Assembly (NCBI GenBank): GCA_963556145.1
Contig: OY744461.1
Location: 3,596,001 to 3,660,000 of the forward strand
From: Hygrocybe punicea
Lineage: Eukaryota; Basidiomycota; Agaricomycetes; Agaricales; Hygrophoraceae
Length of the DNA: 64,000 nt
Direction of reading: 5' to 3'
In this document: positions 42,417 through 53,405 of the stretch, piece after piece
Numbering within the stretch: position 1 is the first letter of the stretch
Layout: every line of letters begins with the position of its first letter
Notes under the pieces: generated by a model
The model's input: only the letters and a program-made list of their open reading frames with translations
What the model was told of the DNA's origin: nothing
Database searches by the model: none
Program-made: the position numbers and the translations under genes

Positions 42417-44068
42417 TGTTACATTTTTCAACTCCGCAACTCCGATTCCGACTCCACTACCCACGATGACGATTCCACTTTACCATACCTTCCTTTTTCG
42501 TTCCCCTTTACCTTTTGTCTTCTTTTGGACATTGTTGTTTATTCTTGTCCTTGTTCTCTTTTCTTCCTTTCTTCTTCTAGAACAATCCAGACCGACCATG
42601 GACACATCCCCACGTTACCTTGCTGTACCCGAATAGTCTCCTTGCCGACGGACATCATCGCTATTGTCTTTTCCCTCGCCCTGACATATTGTTGACTTCA
42701 TCCCACGACAAACCGATTCACAATGGCTGTACTCCCGACGCAGCTCATTACTGTAATTGTTATTGGCAGCATTGCCATCACCTTCCTGATCGGTTTCTAC
42801 CTTGTTATGATCTATCTTTGGCATCGGCACCAAAACCCTTCCGCCATTGATACTTCTGACTTCCACCTCAACAATATATCGACACGTAATTGACAATTGC
42901 CATTCCCGGATATTTGGTTTCCATATTCGTACCCTGTGCCCACCATTATCCTCCCTGACGATCCGACGACATTCCTCACCTGCATGCGAACTCTGAACAA
43001 TCCCCGATCACAAGACATTTCACTGTTCTCTCTAATCCGACCATCGCCGGAGCATACTCTTTTGGACTTCGACCACAGACCATACGACTTCCCAAACAGT
43101 GAACCAACCCCTATCGTATATTGTTCGCACGACACCGCTTCAATGCAGTACCCGATGACTTGTTCCCACAGCTTGTCACTCATGCCATGACTCGAAACCT
43201 GGACCCACATTCATTTATCCTTTTCCATCTTTCATCTTGATACCTCCCACACTCGTTTACAATGATACCCTTTCTTGGACGAATACCGACATCAGGTGGA
43301 TTGCATTGTTCCACAGACAGGACAAGACATTGCTCCTCGATACGTCATCGACACAGACATCATCATCCGGTACAGCTTATGCTGTTCACATGTCTGACCT
43401 CGACTATCCCACCATCCTAGTTGGTTTTCCCTCCATACATTCCTTTGTTTTCCTTTATATCGACCTTTCGCTATGTCCCCGCTACCTCAAGACACTCTCA
43501 TCACCAATCCTACACTGGACGATACCCATCTTCGACCCGACCGTGCAATGCACTTGCCAGACTGCGCACTTGCCTGTTACAGCAAGTGTAGACCCCGAAT
43601 AGGCAATTCTGCACATCACATGATCTGATGACAAATCATCCGAGTCATCCGGACCCCCTCTATTCCTCAATGACACCTGGGCCTCCAGTTGGATCGCGAG
43701 AACATCGACATGAGGACGCCTCATGTCCGCCTCATGGTGAAAACATGGTGTAGTTGGACATGTTGTAGCTTCATGGTTGGATTCCCATTTACCTCCCCTC
43801 AAGTCCATTCACTATATCTACTGTCCTTGTTGTTGGTTCGGACTTTTTCTTCTTTTCCTTTCCTTACGTTTAGTCTGGTTCTTGGGGCAGACTCATCTTG
43901 TTTTGGGTAACCCCCACGGCTCGCAATGACATTAGACCTTGACCCCCCCTTCTTAGCAGTGTTGTCTTAGCTGTAAGCAACAATGAAAGCTGCTGTTCTC
44001 TCCTCTGGAAGCCGATCCCCTGTTAAGTTGATTGTTGCCGGAGCCCGCTGCAGAAGCGATCCGTAACA
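42417..44068 (+). mobile_element. Solo LTR (large LTR family, copy C)
   Basis: It starts TGTTACATTTTTCAACTCCG and ends GATCCGTAACA. A perfect 5-bp duplication ATACA lies before and after. At 1,652 bp it is long for a fungal LTR. It contains open frames shared with copy B. No internal retrotransposon sequence remains. Confidence 0.85.
42723..42893 (+). CDS. 56-aa single-pass membrane protein frame in LTR (copy C)
   Basis: ATG at 42,723, stop TGA at 42,891. It has the same length and stop position as the frame at 22,439–22,609, with three amino-acid changes (one Val/Ile, two in the cytoplasmic-looking HRHQNP stretch). After the TGA the frame is open to 43,190 in both copies. No family is recognised; a single hydrophobic helix flanked by a short N-terminus and a basic WHRH stop-transfer segment is the only feature. 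Confidence 0.45.
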   Translation: MAVLPTQLITVIVIGSIAITFLIGFYLVMIYLWHRHQNPSAIDTSDFHLNNISTRN

Positions 44069-45201
44069 ATACACCCCTACTCCTTGATACACTTATAGGA
44101 AAACTCACTCAGTTTTCCTCCTATTTCTTAGAAATCTTCTGGCTACCATCTTGTGTATGTTACCGATATGTGTACCAATTTTAACTAGGATCTGAGTGGT
44201 AGTCATTACACACCAACCATATATACACCTGAAATCAGTCAGATTTGCATGAAATCAACTTTTGTAACCACTCCTGACATGAAATGGGGCCCAGAGTGTG
44301 TTGTTTTACCACCAAAGACTTATTTGTGACATATTAGTGGCTTAGTTTGTCTCCAGAATTAAAGATTTTATGGAGAATTGACTGAGAAAATTTCATGTCT
44401 AGATTTTCTGATTTTGGAGTGTGACAGTATGTGACTCAAGGCACATGATACAAGTCATGTTTGACCAAAAAAATGTGAGCTGGCAGTGCCAGAGGATGTA
44501 GACAGTAGCTCCAGCGATGCTTCAGGCTCAGAAAGTGAATGATAGGATGAAATGCGACTTGGATCTCCAATAATTCGATAACAGATGTGACATGTGACAT
44601 GTGTCTCAAGGACACCTGACCTTCCCACACTACAAGCCTTATAATAATAGTGGTTGAACATGTGTCTCAACCAATATTATGAGGCTCTAAAGTCTTAAAA
44701 CCGCGATCCGGCCATAAATCAGTCTCCACCTAGCCTCAGTATATAAGTCTTATTAGTAGTTGTTAGTAGCATATACTAGTAATGTAGTAGTGTCCTAAAT
44801 ACAGCAATAACCCATTTCAGGAACATCAGTTCTAGTCAGGAACAAGGGCACTGATGGGCTCAGGCTTTCCCATCACCATTGCCATGGCCCCACCCATCAC
44901 TCACAGGCATATGCACTCCTCGTCGTCGACATTGTGCACAACAATTTCACTATCCCGCCGTATTTTCTTGCAGAATTTTTTACATATCATAGGTATATTC
45001 TTATAAATACTGTATATAGGCTGATATACATGAAAATAAACAAAATGAAAGAGAAATGAAAGAATAAAAAATTATGATACATGGGGTGCTGCTGACGAAC
45101 CGGTGGGTACTCACCTTCACAGAGGTGCCGGATTGGGTCTGAAATTGGTGGTGAAGGGTGCTGGAGGGTGGGTGATGAGAGGGATGGACACTGGGGGGTG
45201 G

Positions 45202-45816
45202 TGTAGAGGCTCCGGATCATGTGGATCCGTTTCCTCTTCATATCAGACACCATTCCCATCCATTCCCATTCCCGTACCATCGATTCCGTTCATTTCCGTT
45301 CGTTTCCATCGATTCCACTCCAGATTCCGCCTCCGGAATCGTTCCTACTCAAGATGCAATGTCCCTAACGACCTGGAATCAGTACGTATATAGTTATATA
45401 TCATGTATCTTCGTTTCCCGTCTCCCAGTACATAGCACCACTCCACCACTCCTCCACTCCACACCCCCTATCATTTACAGCCTTCGCTTGTAGTACATGG
45501 TTACTACAGCACAGGATCCCTCACAGTAGTATAAAAGTAGCACATGTATACTACAAAATATATAGAAAATACAGGATATCATTCCCCCTCACGTCTTATT
45601 GTCCCGCTTTAGTTCTATTTCTGAGTCCACTCTTTGTATCATCTACACCGCTCATAGTCCTTTCCCTGCATTCACCCTCTGATTCCGGAACCTCTGGATT
45701 CGGGTTGGATTGACTAGACCTTTCCAAAAGAAACTAAATTCCTCTGATCACTTCTTAGCTGATCAACCCTTTCCATAGATTCCCATTCCAGGTCTACAAC
45801 AGAACTTGCCGTCACA
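45202..45816 (+). mobile_element. Solo LTR of the Gypsy-2 family
   Basis: It runs TGTAGAGGCTCCGGATCATG…CTTGCCGTCACA, 615 bp, diverged from the Gypsy-2 LTRs. The uninterrupted target is readable in the other arm of P5 (CTGGGGGGTGGGGAAGGGTG at about 48,200, inverted) and implies a 4-bp duplication GTGG, now GTGG/GCGG. Confidence 0.88.
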
Positions 45817-46436
45817 GCGGGGAAGGGTGCATGGAGAGGGGAGTGGTGATGGGTGGTGAGGAAAGGTCCGGGAAGCGAGGTGGTTGGGGGAAACGGAGAG
45901 GGGATGGATGGGGGAGGCTCCCAGCCCAGAACGAGCAGCGGGAAGGGGTAAGTACATGGGAGAAAAGCAGGAGGGGGATTGGTATGCACCTGTACCATTA
46001 AGGCCCCCCACGGCCCCCTTTGCATTCCATCATCGATAAAAATAATGGGCACATCATCTACGATGTCCCCATGGTCCCCGTAGTGGGTTTCGCGGTCCAG
46101 ATCGCCGGTGCCGTCAAGCCACGCAAGGATGGCTGCAGCAGCAGTTGGCAGTTCCGATATCTCAATGCCGCCGCCACCATTGACCACACCATCGCCGGTG
46201 GTGACTCTCCACATTGCCCTTGTCCTCTTCGTCACTGTGCGCCTGGTCTGTTGCCGCTGGTTCAACATTCGAGGCCGTTGGTTGAAAAAGTCAGGTGCAC
46301 TCCTGTGCGGCTTTGAGGACGTCCGGGGTGATGGTCTCTGTGTGAATTGTCGCTGTTGTCCTCATCATCCTCATTTCTGTTGTTGAGGCGGTGGGGAGTG
46401 GGAGCGCAGCAGAATGGGGGATGGTGGTGGTAAAAG

Positions 46437-47530
46437 TAGGCAATGACACAGGTACGGGTACGGGTTACCTTTTTTGGACCCAGGCAAAACCCGTACCCGT
46501 GACCGCGGGTCTTGGTATACCCGCAGGTACCGGCCCAAACAGAGCCACACAGCTTCACGACAAATACCGGCGTCAACAACGAGACCCAGCAATGCATCCG
46601 CGCCCCCACAGGCTGCCCCACGCACGCACGCATCCGCGACAACACAGACGAAGCCGATAGCCACCACTTCCGTGGCAACACAACACCAACCGCCTGCCAA
46701 ACGGCCCCATCCTCGCGCGAAACCGCGTCCCTACACGCCCACTGCAAGAAGCAACAGCAACCGCGTTGCACGACACCCCGTCATCAAATAGTGCCCCAAC
46801 GCGAACCCCCGTGCCCAAAACCCAACGGGAGACACATCACGCGCCCGCGTCAGCCCCAAACACACCGTCCCCGCTGCAAAACGCGTCCGAACGCGTCTCA
46901 AGTCCCTTCCCAGCCCCAAACCCCGCGCCCGTGCAAGAAAACGCATTCAAACGCGTCCCAGACCGCGGTCTCACAACACCCGACCATTTGACGCCCACAC
47001 AGGCCCCAAAGCCCGTGCCCGTGCAACAGAACGTGCCCAAACGCGCCCCAGACCCCGTTCCCCCCCCAAGTACATGCCCACACGCGCCCACAATCACGAT
47101 GCCGCCGTCCAGACGCCGCAACTGCGAACGCCAAGGCTAAACAGTGTCGAAACGCGAGCTGACGCGTACGCGACGACGGAGGAGGATGAGAGGGAGGGGA
47201 GAATGGGAGATGGTGCGGGGAATGAGGAGACGGATACGATGGGGGAGGGTCTCTCACCCACGAGAACCCAACCCGTCGCGTGGTTCCCAGCCCCCCCACT
47301 CCTCACGTTTGCACAGCGCCACGTCAATTGACGTGCGTGTCAGCGACGCGAGGTAGATGTGGGCTGGAACCCGCCGGGTTTCCTGCGCGGGTCAATACCC
47401 GTACCCGACCCGCCGCTACCCGCCATCTACCCGCTGAAAAAAGACCCGTGGGTAGACGGGTACGGGTTGGAGCGGGTCCGGGTACGGGTTGGCCTCGGGA
47501 CACCCGCAGGTATACCCGTGTCATTGCCTA
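46437..47530. mobile_element. Non-autonomous hAT-type element (hAT-D) at the centre of P5
   Basis: The ends are TAGGCAATGACACAGGTAC and GTATACCCGTGTCATTGCCTA. A perfect 8-bp duplication GGTAAAAG lies at 46,429–46,436 and 47,531–47,538. It has a CpG-rich interior with ACGCGTCC-like repeats (46,860–47,060), a GTCAATTGACG motif at 47,323 followed by CGCGAGGTAGA, and GGGTACGGGT repeats near both ends. The open frames in it are translations of these repeats. Confidence 0.92.
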
Positions 47531-48624
47531 GGTAAAAGCCTAAAAGGCGTGTGACTGTTCACTTGCCTTTTACTACCACATGCCCACCTCCCAACTCACC
47601 TCCTGCCACATTCCCACTCCCCACCCCCTCAACATCCACAGAAACGAGGAGGAGGGCAATGACAGCAACGATTTGCTCTGAGAATGCCTCCCCGGACATC
47701 CTCAAAGCTGCCCAGGAGCGTGCCTGACTTTTTCAACCAACAACCTCAAACGTTGAAACCAGCAGCAGCGGACCGGGCGCACAGTGACGAAGACGATAAG
47801 GGCAATGTGGAGAGTCACCACCGGTGATGGTGTGGTCAACAGCGGTGGCAGCGTCAAGATATTGCCGTCACAACCACCCTTGTCACCACCCTCATGCAAC
47901 TCAATGGCGTGACAGATCTGGACCACAAAAACAACGAAGAAAGTGATGGGGACGTCCAAGGTGACATCCCCTCTGGCTTTATTGATGGTTGGATGGTGGG
48001 AGGGCTGCGGGGGGCCCCTAATGGTACAGGTGTGTACCCATCCCCCTCCTGCTTTTCCCCCACATACTTACCCCTTCCCGCTGCTCGTTCTGGGCTGGGA
48101 GCCTCCCCCATCCATCCCCTCTCTGTTTCCCCCAACCACCTCGCTTCCAGGACCTTTCCTCGCCACCCATCACTACTCCCCTCTCCATGCACCCTTCCCC
48201 ACCCCCCAGTGTCCATCCCTCTCATCACCCACCCTCCAGCACCCTTCACCACCAATTTCAGACCCAATCCGGCACCTCTGCGAAGGTGAGTACCCACCGG
48301 TTCGTCGGCAGCGCCCCATGTATCATAATTTTTTATTTCTTTTATTTCTCTTTTATTTTGTTTATTTTCATGTATATCAGCCTATATACAGTATTTATAA
48401 GAATATACCTATGATATGTAAAAAATTCTGCAAGAAAATACGGCAGGATAGTGAAATTGTTGTGCACAATGTCGACGACGACGAGCGCGTATGCCTATGA
48501 GTGATGGGTGGGGCCATGGCAATGGTGACAGGAAAGCCCGAGCCCATCAGCACCCTTGTTCCTGACCAGAACTGACGTTCCCAAAACAGGTTATTGCCGT
48601 ATTTAGGACACTACATTACTAGTA

Positions 48625-49176
48625 CTGTACTGTTTCGATCGGAGCTTCATGAGATCCCAGCGTGACCACAAGTCACCCTAGCTTCAAAGCTTCAGAGGTG
48701 AGTGTGACGCGTGACCTGGCCTACCTTTGCTTCATGACACAGCTCAGCTTCGATTTTACCTCCTCCTCGGCTTCAATTTCTCCTACTCCCCTGTCACTTT
48801 GAGGCCAACTTTGATGTTGGTATCATACTGGATAATCATCCTGCCCAGTTTCAGCACATTCCGCCCCTTTAAAGGTGTCTTAAAAATTTTCAATCCACTT
48901 TTGAACTCAGCAGATTGAGTATGGCCAGCGCGCCATTGCAAATGCCCAATATAGAGATTTTTGGCATCATTAGTAGTGTTTCAAAGCATATAGCATTATA
49001 TAACAGCTATAAATGTGTTGTTCCAATATAAATGTGTTGTTCCAATATAAATGTGTTTTTCCAATATGTCACGATTTAGCTTCGGAGCACACAAGTCAGC
49101 GTGATGGTCACTCAAAATAGGTTCCCTTCAGAGGGGGGCGTGACTGTGTGACGAAGCTCCAATCGAAACAGTACAG
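48625..49176. mobile_element. MITE with Tc1/mariner-like ends in the right arm of P5
   Basis: The ends are CTGTACTGTTTCGATCGGAG and CTCCAATCGAAACAGTACAG. TA is duplicated (48,623 and 49,177). The uninterrupted target is present in the left arm (ATACTAGTAATGTAG, about 44,771). There is no coding capacity. The outer part is rich in GTGAC and GAAGCT words. Confidence 0.85.
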
Positions 49177-49543
49177 TATATGCTACTAATAACTACTAAT
49201 AAGACTTATATACTGAGGCTAGGTGGAGACTGATTTATGGCCAGATCGCAGTTTTAAGACTTTAGAGCCTTATAATAGTGGTTGAGACATGTGTTCAACC
49301 ACTATTATAAGGCTTGTAGTGTGGGAAGGTCAGGTGCTCAAGGATGTTGGTGTGACAAACAACACTCAATCATGTTATATCATGTAGAATTGCTTGGGAG
49401 CTCTCAATATTTTGGGATAAGCAACTTAAGATACTTTACAACATATCTGGGTACTTTATTTAGAAGTAGATGAGCATTTGAGGGAGAGGGAGCCAAATTT
49501 CAAAGTGGTGTCTCAAGGAGTGGGTCAACACTGTAGGTGAAAT

Positions 49544-50445
49544 TACAGCTGTTTTCATAAACATGCGGAAACAGAGAAAAAAGTCAAGTGTGGCACAGGC
49601 CTGATGCCACACGGCATTTGACTCTGAGTTTCAAATCTTTGCAGCGCGGATTTTCGACGTATTAGGAAAATATAAGGACTTGACAGAATTTTATGTGTTA
49701 TCTCATGACATACTGAATAGATTTGGGTGGTTGTAGAAGGAAAACCTATCTATTCAATCAGAGCTAGCTGCTCCTGTAATTATATCCTAAAAATAATTAG
49801 TGCTAAGACAGTTACAGATGAAATACCAATATTTAATCAGCCAAACCCATATGGTGAATAATGACACAACAAGAGCTCAGATTAACTGAACATGATTGTG
49901 GGAAGTAAATTGGTCTGATTTTAAGAATTCAAAATACTTGGGATTGTTCTTGTTAATTTTTTGATAGTATTTACTTCAACTAGACACAAACCTAATACAC
50001 ACCTAAGAATTCCACAAAAAGTTAACATGAACAAATCCCAAAGTATTTTGAACTCTTAAAAATCCAACCAATTTACTTCCCACAATCATGTTCAGTTAAT
50101 CTGAGCTCTTGTTGTGTCATTATTCACCATATGGGTTTGGCTGATTAAATATTGGTATTTCATCTGTAACTGTCTTAGCACTAATTATTTTTAGGATATA
50201 ATTACAGGAGCAGCTGGCTCTGATTGAATAGATAGGTTTTCCTTCTACAACCACCTAAATCTATTCAGTATGTCATGAGATAACACATAAAATTCTGTCA
50301 AGTCCTTATATTTTCCTAATACATCGAAAATCCGCGCTGCAAAGATTTGAAACTCAGAGTCAAATGCCGTGCGGCATCAGGCCTGCGCCACACTTGACTT
50401 TTTTCTCTGTTTCCGCATGTTTATGATAATATGAAAACAGCTGTA
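49544..50445. mobile_element. Palindromic MITE (P4) with the ends of the Tc1/mariner-like element
   Basis: The ends are TACAGCTGTTTTCATAAACA and an inverted copy finishing GAAAACAGCTGTA. The first ~50 bp match the ends of the autonomous element at 9,015–11,973, including TGCGGAA and GAAAAAAGTCAA. The arms are about 400 bp each with a short loop near 49,955–50,010. It ends 45 bp before the start codon of the Mgr3-like gene, so it may affect that promoter. Confidence 0.88.
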
Positions 50446-50490
50446 AGTGGAATTGATGCATTGAACCATTTTCGATCACGTGAGACGAAC

Positions 50491-52040
50491 ATGCGACTAG
50501 TACTAGCAAGACTAACGAAGCTGCGGCCTCTCACACATTCAGTGCCTTTCTTCTGGACTCTCCGCACTCGAACGCTTGGGGACATATCATCAAGTTCTTC
50601 AAATCGTGTGGGTCCGCGCGTCTCCACGGTCTTTACAGCTCTCTGCCTTCTCGGAATAGGATCGGTTGCGTATGGCGTGTGAGTCTCACACCATGAAGTC
50701 TCTATAATTTCAATTGATATGCTGGGCAACGTGAAGGTATGAATTCTATACGTCGTTGACGATGTGGCCACCGGAGGTACGAGATGATCTTCGGGCTGGA
50801 GTAAAGGCGAAGCACCACGGTGATCTCGTCCTCAGCGAGAGATATCTACGAAGGTCCGTCCCTTCAGCACTCCGCCTTCCACTCCTTCTCTCCCAGGGGC
50901 AAGTAAAATTGCCCGGCTGAAATTACCAAGTTAGGGCCTGGGAGATAGCGCAGACACTCCCACCCGAGAATCTCGCGCCCGAACCTTATCTCAAGCTTTC
51001 TGGGATCGGGATAGCGCTTGCTGGTGTGCTCGAGGACCATGGCGCGGCTCGACAGGCGTATGAGGTGTACGGTGACGTACTACAAATACTGCAAAAGCAG
51101 ACTCCGCAACTCGGCGACGCAGAACGCCTACGCGCGGTAGCGGTGGCATGCAAGCTCGGAGAGATGGCGGAGACATATCAACAGCCGCCCGAGGAGGAAG
51201 AACGGTGGTTGTCATGGGCTGTCGGCGAGCTGATTCGGATTATAAAGGATCCGCAGGATAATAAGTCACAAGACAGAGGCGACGGGTCGAGCTCGGGAAT
51301 TGTGTTGTCTGAGCTTGATCTGCCTTCATGGGTGAGCAAGACGGATCTGGGAGCACCTTTCGAGGCGCTTGGTGCTTTCTATGCTCGGACTGGGAATGTC
51401 GAGTGAGTGATCTGATTATGGCCTTTTGCATGGCCGAGAGAAGATAAATTTCCTGGCTTAGATATGCCATGCCGCTCTATCTTCAAGCTATATCCATTCT
51501 GATCCCACCGCCATCCCAAAAGTCTTCATCTCCAGAAGACAGATGTCGAGGTTCGTCCAGCATGCACCTCCAATTGATATCTAAATCACAGTATTAAATG
51601 CATGCCCACAGGAGCACAGCTAATGAGCAACCTGTCGGAACTTATTATCCGCAACTCATCAACGCCTGATAAACTTCATCAAGCTGACGCGTGGGCGAAG
51701 CAAGCATTAGACGTGATCAAAAAGACAAAGGAGACCGCTCGCGGAGATCCCAAACGGCTATCGACTTGCGAACACGCCCTAGCGGCAGTTTTATTCAATC
51801 TTGGGTCTCTGCGTGAAGTGCGTGTGCCCCCCCCCCCTTCCCCCCTCCTCTCTCTCTCCGAGAAACCTGTTCATGGACACCTTACTAGATGGCGAACGAT
51901 CGCCCATCGGCACGAGAGTTGTTCTCCGCTGGATTGGAACAGTCTGAAACCATTGGGATGAAACAAGGTATCATGGAAGCGCGGGCTGCATTACGCCGGT
52001 TGGACAGGTTGGAACGTAAGAAAGACGAAAGGGAATATTG
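50491..52040 (+). CDS. Mgr3-like mitochondrial TPR protein
   Basis: Exons 50,491–50,678, 50,737–50,853, 50,935–51,402, 51,462–51,550, 51,612–51,817 and 51,889–52,040, joined in frame. The N-terminus (MRLVLARLTKLRPLTHSVPF) is basic and amphipathic, followed by a hydrophobic segment (TVFTALCLLGIGSVAYG) that would anchor it in the inner membrane. Then come YEFYTSLTMWPPEVRDDLRA, HHGDLVLSERYLRRAWEIA and TPR-like helical repeats to the end. This is the layout of Mgr3, an adaptor of the inner-membrane i-AAA protease Yme1. The family name is from general resemblance. The gene is the first host gene to the right of the transposon nest; a palindromic MITE ends 45 bp upstream. Confidence 0.65.
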
Positions 52041-52420
52041 ATGGATTGCAGCATTGGACTGCCTTGCGTCTGAGCGCTGAGCGGGTGTCATTTCGTCTCA
52101 AATAAGATACGACCGCCCTGCATCGGTTTCACCGCTACGACGACAGGGCGTGGGATGGCGGATGGCTGTACGCGCAACTGATTAAAAAAATTGCTGACCG
52201 CCCGAATCCGTCCTCATGAGTACCATTTGTGTTTGTGTTTGGAAGGCTGTAAATTAATCATCGGGATCCCTGTACTTATAGTATGTACATCACCATCAAA
52301 TTGAGGCCTGATGGGGAGGTGCCTTCACGTTATATGGTGAACTACAGGCCAGAAAAGAACACCGAGTCCCGAGCGAGGAAAAATCCGAAATTAAATAGGA
52401 ATGCTATGACAAGAATGATT
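52041..52420. other. 3' intergenic region between convergent genes
   Basis: No gene is seen. It lies between the stop codons of the Mgr3-like gene (+) and Sec62 (−). Confidence 0.5.
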
Positions 52421-53405
52421 TCACGCGCGCTTCGATCCAGGTGCATCCTCATCCTCAACCTCTTCCACTCTCGCGGAGCGGCTCTGAGGGCGCGAAATCT
52501 CTGAATCCTCGGCCTCGTCGATGAAAGCGCCGCCATTGGAACGTGGCTTCTCCGAACTGGAAGCAGCGGATTTTTCACCCTTGTCGCCCTTCTTCTTTCC
52601 CTTCCTTTTTGGCAGATCCCACTCCCACAGGGGAATAAAAGAGTCCACCTATCGGGAGAACGAAAAGTCAGTAGTGAAAGGCTATGAATTACCGGGGATA
52701 CGCACAAATCCAACGTCGGCGAATAGCCTAGGGAATATCCAGATGCCCGGACTGGCGACTACGACGGTGATGACGTAGAAAATAAGCCGTACGATGGCAA
52801 TTGCAAAGAGCAGCCCAATCATGCCGAGCATGGCGACACTGAGATACCACACGCCAAGGCGCATGATTGGTGGCCATAAGGGGAACATGACACCGCCGAG
52901 CATGACGGCAACCATGGCAAGCCCACCAGCGTACGTGGTCCACTGCGAGCCCTCGTAAATCCAAGCATAGTATTCCTCGAGTGCAAACATTTGCTGAGGG
53001 ATGATTTGAAGCGTTTTGGGCGAAGAGGAGGAAGAGCCTAAGGGAGGACCGCGCTGCACTCGCAGAAAGTACGCGTAGCTGTTGACGGATTGAAGGAGTG
53101 TTTGAGCTTCTGCTTCCGAGGACACTTTTGGGACGTTTTTGAGCTTGGCGTATGCGGGAGAAAGGAGAGATTTTATTGCAGATTTGCCTTTATAGACGGG
53201 GTGACAAAGGGTGAAAGGAGCATGTCAGGTTGATAAGTTGCGTTTGATTGACAACGGTATAGAAAGACATACCCTTGAAGTAGTCGAGACGTTTTCCGTT
53301 CAAAGCTCCCACCCGGACCTTCAAACCTGCCTTGCCACTGCGCAGGAATTTTACTACATTTCGGACCTCCGGAGATGCTTTTAGCTGCAGCTCTGCGGTG
53401 GACAT
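52421..53405 (-). CDS. SEC62: Sec62, ER translocation complex subunit
   Basis: Exons 53,273–53,405, 52,706–53,187 and 52,421–52,648 on the minus strand; 280 aa. The N-terminal cytosolic part contains VVKFLRSGKAGLKVRVGALN and RLDYFKGKSAIKSLL, the conserved J-partner-binding region of Sec62. Two long hydrophobic segments follow (around GGLAMVAVMLGGVMFPLWPP and LLFAIAIVRLIFYVITVVVA). The tail is acidic and lysine-rich (WEWDLPKRKGKKKGDKG). Sec62 works with Sec63 at the Sec61 channel in post-translational import into the ER. The length and topology fit the family. It shares a ~1-kb upstream region with the MAP kinase gene. Confidence 0.93.

Larger units (their letters stand above)
44613..49336. 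mobile_element. Giant palindromic foldback element with 8-bp duplication (P5)
   Basis: The ends are CACCTGACCTTCCCACACTA and TAGTGTGGGAAGGTCAGGTG. An exact 8-bp duplication CTCAAGGA lies at 44,605–44,612 and 49,337–49,344. With three insertions removed (45,202–45,816, 46,437–47,530 and 48,625–49,176) two arms of about 1.2 kb are inverted copies almost to the centre. No transposase is visible. The 8-bp duplication points to hAT-type mobilisation. Confidence 0.85.
42390..49535. mobile_element. Large element with Tc1/mariner-like ends (P6), carrying nested insertions
   Basis: The left end TACAGTGTTGACCCACTCCT and right end AGGAGTGGGTCAACACTGTA form a 27-bp inverted repeat (one mismatch) with a TA border. 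Native interior DNA is only 44,074–44,604 and 49,345–49,500 and has no transposase. The remainder is a solo LTR (42,417–44,068) and a palindromic foldback element (44,613–49,336), both with target duplications. A second CTCCTTGATACA just inside the left end (near 44,080) suggests a duplicated terminus. Confidence 0.75.

Noticed and set aside
46837..47299. Possible telomere-like or satellite repeat
   Set aside because: The repeats are irregular, confined to one transposon, and unlike TTAGGG arrays.
46371..47331. Overlapping 80–160-aa frames
   Set aside because: CpG-rich repeat DNA of hAT-D; frames open on both strands without conservation.
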